A stretch of DNA of 64,000 nucleotides, from NCBI RefSeq assembly GCF_001672295.1, contig NZ_JXMS01000009.1, positions 61,157 through 125,156 of the forward strand. The letters run 5' to 3'. Below, one piece after another: positions 43,494-51,212 of this stretch. The translations under genes and the position numbers were made by a program. The stretch comes from Halodesulfovibrio spirochaetisodalis. Its GTDB lineage: Bacteria > Desulfobacterota > Desulfovibrionia > Desulfovibrionales > Desulfovibrionaceae. The notes under the pieces are model-generated. The model was not told the origin of the DNA. It searched no databases and was given only the letters and a program-made list of their open reading frames with translations. How positions within the stretch are numbered: the stretch's first letter is position 1; the number at the start of each line of letters is the position of its first letter.

Positions 43494-43569
43494 TGGCTCC
43501 TCGAGTAGGACTTGAACCTACAACCTAGTGATTAACAGTCACCCGCTCTGCCTATTGAGCCATCGAGGA
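43494..43569 (-). tRNA. tRNA-Asn (GTT), copy 3
   Basis: Identical to the other copies. Second 328-bp unit, 328 bp from copy 2. Promoter at 43608-43636. Confidence 0.97.
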
Positions 43570-43607
43570 ATATGTTTGCTTGAGGTGTTTCCCTCAGTGC
43601 GGAAAAG

Positions 43608-43636
43608 CTTTTATGGAAAAGTGGGTAGAGCGTCAA
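43608..43636 (-). promoter_or_regulatory. Promoter of tRNA-Asn copy 3
   Basis: TTGACG (43631-43636) and TAAAAG (43608-43613), 17-bp spacer; an exact copy of the copy-2 promoter. Confidence 0.65.
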
Positions 43637-43781
43637 GCAGAAAAAGTAAAAAAGAGTATTTTTTACTGATCATGATGCAGGAACTGCTTCTCTGAAGCGT
43701 TGTAACATTATATGGAGTGTTTTAGGTGCCAGCCAAATGGCTTGAGGGTGGAGATTAAATGTTGCGGCGGGGAGTTGCGCA

Positions 43782-43815
43782 TAAAAAAAGCCTCTTTCTT
43801 ATGAAAGAGGCTTTT
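43782..43815 (-). terminator. Terminator of tRNA-Asn copy 4
   Basis: Same hairpin as for copy 3. Confidence 0.85.
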
Positions 43816-43821
43816 GAAATC

Positions 43822-43897
43822 TGGCTCCTCGAGTAGGACTTGAACCTACAACCTAGTGATTAACAGTCACCCGCTCTGCCTATTGAGCCATCGAGGA
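43822..43897 (-). tRNA. tRNA-Asn (GTT), copy 4
   Basis: Identical to the other copies; 328 bp from copy 3. Its upstream flank belongs to the second flank type: leader hairpin GCTGA/TCAGC and a promoter with TATACA. It therefore joins the two duplication families. Confidence 0.97.
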
Positions 43898-43927
43898 ATA
43901 TGTGCTGATTTGCTCAGCGAGAAATTC

Positions 43928-43956
43928 TGTATACGGAGTCTGTGGATGAGCGTCAA
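43928..43956 (-). promoter_or_regulatory. Promoter of tRNA-Asn copy 4
   Basis: TTGACG (43951-43956) and TATACA (43928-43933), 17-bp spacer; close to consensus. Confidence 0.75.
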
Positions 43957-44165
43957 GTGGAAAAAAGGAAAACATGTGAATTTAGCCAGCTGTGATGTCC
44001 CGGTTCATCCTGTGAATGTTGGGAAAACATGCGATGGGTAGCAGCGAGAAATGGCTAGGTTTTGTGAAATTCTCATGATATAAGTGTGTTGTGAAATAGT
44101 AGAGAGTGTTCCGCCGCTAGCAGGATTTTGTCCGGCACAAGTCCGGTTGTTTTTGTGTTTGAAAA

Positions 44166-44198
44166 CAAAAAAGCCTCTTTCTTGCGAAAGAGGCTTTT
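44166..44198 (-). terminator. Terminator of tRNA-Asn copy 5
   Basis: Arms AAAAGCCTCTTTC and GAAAGAGGCTTTT with a TTGC loop. Confidence 0.85.
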
Positions 44199-44204
44199 GA
44201 AATC

Positions 44205-44280
44205 TGGCTCCTCGAGTAGGACTTGAACCTACAACCTAGTGATTAACAGTCACCCGCTCTGCCTATTGAGCCATCGAGGA
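44205..44280 (-). tRNA. tRNA-Asn (GTT), copy 5
   Basis: Identical to the other copies; 383 bp from copy 4. Promoter at 44311-44339. Confidence 0.97.
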
Positions 44281-44310
44281 ATATGTGCTGATTTGCTCAG
44301 CGAGAAATTC

Positions 44311-44339
44311 TGTATACGGAGTCTGTGGATGAGCGTCAA
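44311..44339 (-). promoter_or_regulatory. Promoter of tRNA-Asn copy 5
   Basis: TTGACG (44334-44339) and TATACA (44311-44316), 17-bp spacer; identical to copy 4. Confidence 0.75.
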
Positions 44340-44548
44340 GTGGAAAAAAGGAAAACATGTGAATTTAGCCAGCTGTGATGTCCCGGTTCATCCTGTGAAT
44401 GTTGGGAAAACATGCGATGGGTAGCAGCGAGAAATGGCTAGGTTTTGTGAAATTCTCATGATATAAGTGTGTTGTGAAATAGTAGAGAGTGTTCCGCCGC
44501 TAGCAGGATTTTGTCCGGCACAAGTCCGGTTGTTTTTGTGTTTGAAAA

Positions 44549-44581
44549 CAAAAAAGCCTCTTTCTTGCGAAAGAGGCTTTT
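44549..44581 (-). terminator. Terminator of tRNA-Asn copy 6
   Basis: Same hairpin as for copy 5. Confidence 0.85.
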
Positions 44582-44587
44582 GAAATC

Positions 44588-44663
44588 TGGCTCCTCGAGT
44601 AGGACTTGAACCTACAACCTAGTGATTAACAGTCACCCGCTCTGCCTATTGAGCCATCGAGGA
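44588..44663 (-). tRNA. tRNA-Asn (GTT), copy 6
   Basis: Identical to the other copies; 383 bp from copy 5. It lies next to the divergent lysS gene. Its upstream flank resembles that of copy 1 (leader CGCGCTGAGGGAAACC), so copies 1 and 6 may be the oldest, with the inner copies arising later. Confidence 0.97.
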
Positions 44664-44699
44664 ATATGTTGTGCTGCGGTTTCCCTCAGCGCGAAAAAG

Positions 44700-44728
44700 T
44701 GTTTAGAGAAAACATCTGGTGTCGTCAA
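44700..44728 (-). promoter_or_regulatory. Promoter of tRNA-Asn copy 6
   Basis: TTGACG (44723-44728) and TAAACA (44700-44705), 17-bp spacer. Confidence 0.7.
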
Positions 44729-44869
44729 CATTTTTTTCAATTTTAATGAAAAAAAGTCAGAAAATATAATTTTATGCTCAGAGACGAGAGGGTTCCTTGA
44801 CGATTGCTGGTAATTGGCATAACCCTTCCCAATTCAGCAGTGATCGAATTCATTATACGGAGTGATCCC

Positions 44870-46453
44870 GTGAGCGAACAGGAACAATCAAAACGTAAAA
44901 AAATAAAACTTCCCACAAAATCCGCACAGGCAGAATATTTCATGCCTATGCTGGAGAGCTTTGTTGACCGTGATGAGTTAAACGAAGTGGTGAAGAATAG
45001 AGTGGCAAAGTCCTGCGACTTAATGGATGCAGGCATTTCCTTGTACCCTAACGGGTTTAAGAAGGAAGATGATTTTTCTCAAATTCGTGCAGAATATGAG
45101 GGGCTTGATGCAGAAGAGCTGGAAACTCTTGATAAAGAGTTTGCCTGTGCTGGCCGTATTGTCGGTCTTCGCTCTTTTGGTAAGGTTACCTTTTTCCACG
45201 TTCTTGATAATAGCGGCAAGATGCAGTGTTATGCTGCCCGCGATTCTTTGGGTGCAGAACTGTACCAGAAGTTTAAGAAATTTGACATCGGTGATATTGT
45301 CGGTGTTGTGGGAACACTGTTCCGCACTAAAACAGGTGAGCTTACTTTGGAATGTAAGAGCGTGCAGCTTCTTACTAAATCCATTCGTCCGCTCCCGGAA
45401 AAATACCACGGCCTTAAAGACGTTGAGATTCGATACCGTCAACGCTACGTTGACCTTATTGTAACGCCTAAGACCCGCGAAATTTTCCGCAAGCGTACTG
45501 CGATTGTACGTGAGTTCCGCAGATTTATGGAAGATAACGGCTTCATGGAAGTAGAGACTCCTATGATGCATCCGATTCCAGGTGGTGCGACTGCTCGTCC
45601 TTTTGTCACCTACCATAATGCGCAGGAACATGACATGTTCATGCGTATTGCGCCGGAACTGTACTTGAAGCGCCTGCTCGTTGGCGGTTTTGAAAAAGTT
45701 TTCGAAATTAACCGCAACTTCCGTAACGAAGGTGTTTCTACCCAGCATAACCCTGAGTTCACCATGTGTGAATTTTACTGGGCGTATGCAACCTTTGAAG
45801 ATCTTATGGATCTTACAGAAGAACTTTTCGGACATATTGCACAGAAAGTGTGCGGTACTACTGTTATTACCTATCAGGGACAAGAAATTGACCTGACTCC
45901 GGGTACTTGGCGTCGTATCGGCTTCCTCGAATCTTTAAAAGTGATTGGCGGACATTCCGAAGAGCTTTACGAAGATTACGACAAGCTTGCTGCGCATTTG
46001 AAGAGTCGCGGGGAAAAAGTAATGGAAGGCGAAAAGCTTGCTAAGCTTCAGGCTAAACTGTTTGACCTTGATGTTGAACAGGAGCTTGTACAGCCGACCT
46101 TTATTTACAACTACCCGACAGAAATCTCACCGCTTTCCCGTAAAAACGAAGATGATCCTCGTTTTACTGATCGTTATGAATTATTCATGACTGGTCGTGA
46201 ACTTGGTAACGCATTCTCTGAGCTGAACGATCCTGTTGATCAGCGTCTGCGTTTCCTTGATCAGGTTGCGGAAAAAGAAGCTGGTGATGATGAAGCACAT
46301 TACATGGATGAAGATTACCTGCGTGCTCTTGAGTACGGTATGCCTCCGGCAGCTGGTCAGGGCATCGGTATCGACCGTCTTGTAATGCTTCTTACAGACT
46401 CCCCGTCAATCCGTGAGGTAATTCTCTTCCCACTCCTTAAACCGGAGAGTTAG
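44870..46453 (+). CDS. lysS: Lysyl-tRNA synthetase (class II)
   Basis: 527 aa. Charges tRNA-Lys. The N-terminal OB-fold anticodon-binding domain (AGRIVGLRSFGKVTFFHVLDNSGKMQCYAARD) is followed by the class II core with motif 1, motif 2 (FEINRNFRNEGVSTQHNPEFT) and motif 3 (GQGIGIDRLVMLLTDSPSIREVILFP). GTG at 44870 with GGAG seven bases upstream is the chosen start; a longer frame from 44804 lacks a site. It is slightly longer than E. coli LysS, with an extra charged N-terminus. It is followed closely by the lol-bam-lpx cluster. Confidence 0.95.
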   Translation: MSEQEQSKRKKIKLPTKSAQAEYFMPMLESFVDRDELNEVVKNRVAKSCDLMDAGISLYPNGFKKEDDFSQIRAEYEGLDAEELETLDKEFACAGRIVGLRSFGKVTFFHVLDNSGKMQCYAARDSLGAELYQKFKKFDIGDIVGVVGTLFRTKTGELTLECKSVQLLTKSIRPLPEKYHGLKDVEIRYRQRYVDLIVTPKTREIFRKRTAIVREFRRFMEDNGFMEVETPMMHPIPGGATARPFVTYHNAQEHDMFMRIAPELYLKRLLVGGFEKVFEINRNFRNEGVSTQHNPEFTMCEFYWAYATFEDLMDLTEELFGHIAQKVCGTTVITYQGQEIDLTPGTWRRIGFLESLKVIGGHSEELYEDYDKLAAHLKSRGEKVMEGEKLAKLQAKLFDLDVEQELVQPTFIYNYPTEISPLSRKNEDDPRFTDRYELFMTGRELGNAFSELNDPVDQRLRFLDQVAEKEAGDDEAHYMDEDYLRALEYGMPPAAGQGIGIDRLVMLLTDSPSIREVILFPLLKPES

Positions 46454-46462
46454 CCATAGCTT

Positions 46463-47689
46463 ATGAAATTTGAGTCCTTCATCGCGCTGCGATATCTGTT
46501 TGCACGTCGTCAACAGTCTTTTATATCGGTTATTTCGATAATTTCTGTTCTCGGAGTTGCCCTCGGAGTCGCTTCGCTTATCGTAGTTCTGGCTGTGATG
46601 AACGGTTTCACAGAGGACTTGAGGGATAAAATTCTGGGCGTGAATGCTCACGTAATTACCATGAGTGCAGCCGGAAATATCTCCGGTTATGCTGAGTTGA
46701 CGAAAGAAATTGAGGGTGTCTCCGGTGTAACCGGAGTCACCCCTTTTATTTACTCGGAACTCATGGCCTCATCGTCCCAAGGTGTTAAAGGCGTAATTTT
46801 ACGCGGTGTTCAACCCAAGTCAGCAGACAAGGTACTTACCATTCGTAAGTATATGATCGATGGCGGTTTTCCTGAGTTGGAAAGAAAAGGGCTGCCGGGT
46901 ATCATTATCGGTAATGAACTTGCCAAACGTCTCGGTGTGGGGATCGGCAGGCGTATAAACCTTCTTTCACCTTCCGGTAAAAAAACATCACAGGGTTTTG
47001 TCCCGCGTGTTCGCAATTTTAGAGTTGTTGGTATATATAAAACAGGTATGTGGGAGTACGATTCCTCACTTGCTTTTGTAACATTGAATTCTGCCCGTGA
47101 ATTACTGGGGTGGAATGACAGCAAAGTGACAGGAATTGAAGTCTCTGTCAGCGATGTGAACAACGCGGATAAAGTTGCTAAAAAAATTACTGAAAAATTA
47201 GGTGGCTATCCTTTCTATTCCAGAAGTTGGATGGATATGAATGCGAACCTGTTTGCAGCATTGAAGCTGGAAAAGACCGCAATGGGCGTTATTCTTACCT
47301 TAATTGTTCTTGTTGGTTCTTTCTCCATTATTACCACGCTGGTGATGCTTGTTATGGAAAAAACCCGTGACATTGCCGTACTTATGTCTATGGGGGCAAC
47401 CAAAAAGCAGATCCGCAGAATTTTTATGCTGCAGGGCACCATTATTGGTGTAGTGGGTACTGCACTCGGGTTTGCGCTGGGACTTGGCGTTGGCGAACTG
47501 CTTAAAAAATATCAGTTTGTAGAATTGCCTAAAGGCGTGTACTCAATGGATAAACTTCCAATTATTCATGACTGGACAGATCTGGTCATTATTGGCGTAT
47601 CCGCAATGGTGCTGTGTTTTCTTGCCACGCTGTATCCGGCAAAACAGGCTGCAAAGCTGGAACCTGCAGATGCGTTGAGGTATGAATAA
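46463..47689 (+). CDS. Lipoprotein-releasing ABC transporter permease LolC/LolE
   Basis: 408 aa. One N-terminal membrane segment (FISVISIISVLGVALGVASLIVVLAVMNGF), a large periplasmic domain, then three segments: VILTLIVLVGSFSIITTLVMLVMEKTRDIAVLMSMGAT, GTIIGVVGTALGFALGLGVG and LVIIGVSAMVLCFLATLYPAKQAAKLEPADALRYE. This is the LolC/E design: the complex extracts lipoproteins from the inner membrane for LolA. Only one such permease is present here, so it may work as a homodimer (LolF-like). It starts 10 bp after lysS and overlaps lolD by one base. Confidence 0.92.
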   Translation: MKFESFIALRYLFARRQQSFISVISIISVLGVALGVASLIVVLAVMNGFTEDLRDKILGVNAHVITMSAAGNISGYAELTKEIEGVSGVTGVTPFIYSELMASSSQGVKGVILRGVQPKSADKVLTIRKYMIDGGFPELERKGLPGIIIGNELAKRLGVGIGRRINLLSPSGKKTSQGFVPRVRNFRVVGIYKTGMWEYDSSLAFVTLNSARELLGWNDSKVTGIEVSVSDVNNADKVAKKITEKLGGYPFYSRSWMDMNANLFAALKLEKTAMGVILTLIVLVGSFSIITTLVMLVMEKTRDIAVLMSMGATKKQIRRIFMLQGTIIGVVGTALGFALGLGVGELLKKYQFVELPKGVYSMDKLPIIHDWTDLVIIGVSAMVLCFLATLYPAKQAAKLEPADALRYE

Positions 47690-48378
47690 TGAGTTCTGCA
47701 CCATTATATGAGTTGCGGGGAGTGGGGAAGGACTATGAAGGTCCGGCCGAACTCCTTACCGTTATAAATAATCTTGATCTTGTGATAGAGCGCGGAGAGG
47801 CCTTGGCAATCACCGGTGCTTCCGGATCAGGAAAAAGTACCCTCTTGCATCTGTTGGGAACCCTTGATATCCCATCAAGGGGCGAATTACTTTTCAATGG
47901 GCGTAATCTTGCAGAACTGACTGACGACGCTAAAGCTGCAGTGCGAAACCATGAGATTGGTTTTGTATTTCAGTTTCATCACTTGCTACCGGAATTTTCG
48001 ACCATTGAGAACGTGGCAATGCAGGCTATAATTGGGGGAGTCGCCAAAAAAGAAGCCTTTGAGAGAGCTGCTGAGATGTTAGGGCTAGTAGGTCTCGGAG
48101 GGCGACTTGAACACAAGGTGACAACATTATCTGGCGGTGAGAGACAGCGGGCTGCTATTGCCCGTGCTGTACTCATGCAGCCTTCTGTATTGCTTGCAGA
48201 CGAACCCACAGGAAATCTGGATGAACGCACTGGCGAATCAGTCGGGGAATTACTTCTTAGACTAAATGATGAGCTTGGTATGACGTTGGTTGTTGTTACG
48301 CATAACCCTGAGTTATCAGAGCTTATGCGTCGCCGCCTTGAACTGCGAGCTGGAGAACTATATGTCCAAACAGGTTAG
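47689..48378 (+). CDS. lolD: Lipoprotein-releasing ABC transporter ATPase LolD
   Basis: 229 aa. Walker A GASGSGKST, Q-loop FVFQFHHLLPEFSTIENV (the LolD-typical FQFHHLL), signature LSGGERQRAAIARA, Walker B VLLADEPTGNLD, H-loop VVTHNPE. It supplies energy to the adjacent permease. Its last 17 bp overlap bamA, so translation is coupled with outer-membrane assembly. Confidence 0.95.
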   Translation: MSSAPLYELRGVGKDYEGPAELLTVINNLDLVIERGEALAITGASGSGKSTLLHLLGTLDIPSRGELLFNGRNLAELTDDAKAAVRNHEIGFVFQFHHLLPEFSTIENVAMQAIIGGVAKKEAFERAAEMLGLVGLGGRLEHKVTTLSGGERQRAAIARAVLMQPSVLLADEPTGNLDERTGESVGELLLRLNDELGMTLVVVTHNPELSELMRRRLELRAGELYVQTG

Positions 48379-51049
48379 ACCATGTGTTGCCATGGTCTTC
48401 ATGTTGCTTACGCTGCTGCTTGCTGTAAGCGCTAATGCTGCGCCGGGGAATGGGATTCGGGTGCTTGTACTTCCATTTTCAGTTAACTCAGGAGAAGACT
48501 TGAGTTACCTCGAAGATGGACTGCCTGAATTGATCAGGGAGCGTTTAGCTGCAAAAAACTTTTCAGTCGTTCCCGATAACGAACTGGAACAACTCTTAGC
48601 AGAAAACTCCATTACGGAATTGAATATTGCTGTTGTCCGTGACCTCTCTTTGCTGTCCAACGCTGACTATGCGGTGTACGGCAGCTTTACACAGGTCGGT
48701 GAACAGCTTTCTATCGATGCGCGTCTGGTTGAAGCTTATGGACTTCAGCCTGCAAAACCTATTTACATTAACAGAACAGGACTGATTAATGTTCTGCCTG
48801 CTGTTGATGAACTTGTTGCGCAAGCGTCAAACGAAATGCTGCGCAAACAGTCTATTTCCAACATTGTTGTCCGCGGAACAAAGGTTCTTGATCCGGACGT
48901 TGTGCTTATGCGCCTGCGTATCCAAAAGGGTGATGCGCTTGACGGTAGAAAGCTCAACGAAGAAATCAAACGTATTTATGCGCTTGGCTTCTTCAGCGAT
49001 GTGAAAGTTTCTGTAGATAAAAAACGTGACGGTAATGAACTTGTCATTACTGTTGTTGAAAAACCGAAGATTAATAACATTGTGATTTCAGGCTCTGATG
49101 CTGTGGACGAGGACGATATCCTTGCAGCAATTAGTTCAAAAAAAGGTGCCGTTCTTAACGAGAAGCTTCTTTCTGACGATATCGCGCGCGTGCGTGATCT
49201 CTATAGAAAAGAAGGCTACTACCTTGCTGAAGTCGATTACAAAATTGAACGTGGCGCCACCGGCGCTACTCTGACGTTTAATGTTAAAGAGGGCGAGAAG
49301 CTTTATATTAAAGACATTGCTCTTGAAGGCACTGAAGTACTTGATGCCAATGACGTTAAGAGTGCGCTTGCGTTGTCCGAACGAGGCATCTTCTCATGGA
49401 TTACCGGAACCGGTGTTCTGCGTGAAGATTTCCTTGAGCGTGACGTGGCAGCTATTGCAGCATACTACTTGAACCGTGGTTTTCTTGATGTCCGTGTAGG
49501 TAACCCTCGTGTTGACTACGAAGCGGACGGAATCGTGATTACGTTCCCTGTATCTGAGGGGCCGCGATACAAGTTAGGTACTATTACATTCTCCGGTGAT
49601 CTTATTGAACCGGATGCAACGTACCTTGAAATCATTGGTCTTGATGAATGGAAAGCTGAAGAAGAGTACTTGAACTACACAGTTCTTCGTGAAGATAGTA
49701 CTAAAATTGGCGACTGGTACGCTAATTACGGATATGCCTACGCAGAAGTAGATTTTGGTATTCAGCGTCAGCCGGACAATATCGCCAACGTTTCCTACAA
49801 AATCGATAAAAAGAATAAAGTATATGTCCGCAGGGTCGTTATGGAAGGTAACACCCGTACTCGTGACAATGTTGTGCGACGTGCTGTGGATTTGACAGAC
49901 GGTGAGCTTTTTAATGGTGATAAACTGCGCGAAAGTAACCGTAATTTGAATAACCTCGGGTACTTCTCTGAAGCAAACGTGAGCATTGTTCCGACAAACT
50001 CACCTGACGAAGTTGATCTTAAAGTTAAGGTTAAAGAGAAAAATACCGGTTCTATTATGGCTGGTGTTGGTTGGTCTTCATATGATGGTGTCGGTTTCTC
50101 CGGTTCCCTCAGAGAAGATAACTTGTGGGGTAAAGGCTACAAGGCTGCATTCTCAGCAAGTTTCTCTTCCAAGAAAACTTCCTACGACCTCAGCTTCTTG
50201 AACCCGAGTGTGTATGACAGTGATTTGTCTTTCAGCGCTCATTCATACATTACCAAAACTGAATACTCTGACTACGATTACAACAAAGTTGGTGGTAAAG
50301 TAAGTTTTGGTTACCCGATTGGTAACTGGTCACGTGTGTATGCTGGGTATCGTTTTGATGAATACAAAATTACCGGCGTAGACGATGATGCAACCAGCCT
50401 TATTAAAGAGCAGGCTGATGACGGTACCCGCTACGCAAGCGTAGCGCACGTTTCCCTTTCCCGTAATACGGTGGATAACTTCCAGCGTCCTACTGGCGGT
50501 AATATATTTAGCTTTACCGCGAACTACGGTGGTGGAATCCTTCAGGGTACTGACGACTTCATCAAGTTGATCGGTGAAGCACGCCAGTTCTACGCATTGA
50601 ATAACGATCATGTTCTGATGGGACGCGTTAAAGGCGGCATGTTGTTGCCAAACGGTGGTTCCTATGACGATATTCCGATTGTAGAACGCTTCTGGCTTGG
50701 TGGCATTAACAGCGTCCGTGGTTACAACTATGATGACTTTGCAGTACGTCAGGCCGATGGAGATAAAATCGGTGGTACCCGCATGGCATTCGGTAACCTG
50801 GAGTACCAATGGTACTTCGAGAACGACCTCGGTATGACTCTGGTTCCGTTCTTTGATATTGGTATTAACTTTGATGACGAGGGTACTGGGCTCACTTCCA
50901 ACAAAGAGTGGCTCTACAGTACTGGTCTTGAATTACGCTGGCGTTCGCCTATGGGTGACCTGCGTTTTGCATACGGTATTCCGCTTGCTGACGTAAACGG
51001 CGAACAACAGAAGCCTCGTTTTGAATTTGCAATGGGGCAGTCCTTCTAG
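48362..51049 (+). CDS. bamA: Outer membrane assembly factor BamA with an extra N-terminal domain
   Basis: 895 aa, nearly 100 longer than E. coli BamA. A signal peptide (about 1-26) is followed by an unusual module at about 33-160 (IRVLVLPFSVNSGEDLSYLEDGLPELIRERL...NADYAVYGSFTQVGEQLSIDARLVEAYG), which resembles the nucleotide-like fold of TolB-N/CsgG/FlgT-type proteins. Five POTRA domains follow from about 166 (NIVVRGTKVLDPDVV...), then the 16-strand barrel from about 570 with the loop-6 motif SVRGY. BamA folds and inserts outer-membrane proteins. The start at 48362 follows GGAG inside lolD. Confidence 0.93.
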   Translation: MSKQVRPCVAMVFMLLTLLLAVSANAAPGNGIRVLVLPFSVNSGEDLSYLEDGLPELIRERLAAKNFSVVPDNELEQLLAENSITELNIAVVRDLSLLSNADYAVYGSFTQVGEQLSIDARLVEAYGLQPAKPIYINRTGLINVLPAVDELVAQASNEMLRKQSISNIVVRGTKVLDPDVVLMRLRIQKGDALDGRKLNEEIKRIYALGFFSDVKVSVDKKRDGNELVITVVEKPKINNIVISGSDAVDEDDILAAISSKKGAVLNEKLLSDDIARVRDLYRKEGYYLAEVDYKIERGATGATLTFNVKEGEKLYIKDIALEGTEVLDANDVKSALALSERGIFSWITGTGVLREDFLERDVAAIAAYYLNRGFLDVRVGNPRVDYEADGIVITFPVSEGPRYKLGTITFSGDLIEPDATYLEIIGLDEWKAEEEYLNYTVLREDSTKIGDWYANYGYAYAEVDFGIQRQPDNIANVSYKIDKKNKVYVRRVVMEGNTRTRDNVVRRAVDLTDGELFNGDKLRESNRNLNNLGYFSEANVSIVPTNSPDEVDLKVKVKEKNTGSIMAGVGWSSYDGVGFSGSLREDNLWGKGYKAAFSASFSSKKTSYDLSFLNPSVYDSDLSFSAHSYITKTEYSDYDYNKVGGKVSFGYPIGNWSRVYAGYRFDEYKITGVDDDATSLIKEQADDGTRYASVAHVSLSRNTVDNFQRPTGGNIFSFTANYGGGILQGTDDFIKLIGEARQFYALNNDHVLMGRVKGGMLLPNGGSYDDIPIVERFWLGGINSVRGYNYDDFAVRQADGDKIGGTRMAFGNLEYQWYFENDLGMTLVPFFDIGINFDDEGTGLTSNKEWLYSTGLELRWRSPMGDLRFAYGIPLADVNGEQQKPRFEFAMGQSF

Positions 51050-51064
51050 AAACAGTCAAGTATG

Positions 51065-51094
51065 AACGCGGCCTTCGGGCCGCGTTTTTTTTTA
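51065..51094 (+). terminator. Terminator after bamA
   Basis: Arms AACGCGGCC and GGCCGCGTT with a tiny loop, followed by nine T. Confidence 0.88.
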
Positions 51095-51212
51095 TGCTAA
51101 AGTATTTGTCGGGGTTGCACCCATTGACAGGTTTACGTATCCTACTAATGATTTGCGACTGGCTGCTTTTTTTAAACTTCCAACTTTTAGGCGCGGAGTA
51201 TCCAGGGACACT

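Larger units (their letters stand above)
43166..43821. repeat. Two exact tandem 328-bp units carrying tRNA-Asn
   Basis: 43166-43493 and 43494-43821 appear identical base for base, each with one tRNA-Asn, its leader, promoter and the next terminator. This indicates recent duplication or continuing homogenisation. Confidence 0.92.
43822..44587. repeat. Two exact tandem 383-bp units carrying tRNA-Asn
   Basis: 43822-44204 and 44205-44587 are identical as far as I can compare them, each with a tRNA-Asn, its leader, promoter and the next terminator. The spacer differs from that of the 328-bp units, so two independent duplications occurred. Confidence 0.92.

Noticed and set aside
43856-44424. Two identical 61-codon plus-strand frames
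   Set aside because: They lie across the antisense of the tRNA-Asn genes and are identical only because the DNA is tandemly duplicated.
42037-44663. CRISPR array
   Set aside because: The regularly spaced identical units are 76-nt tRNA genes with 252- and 307-bp identical spacers, unlike CRISPR repeats with unique short spacers.
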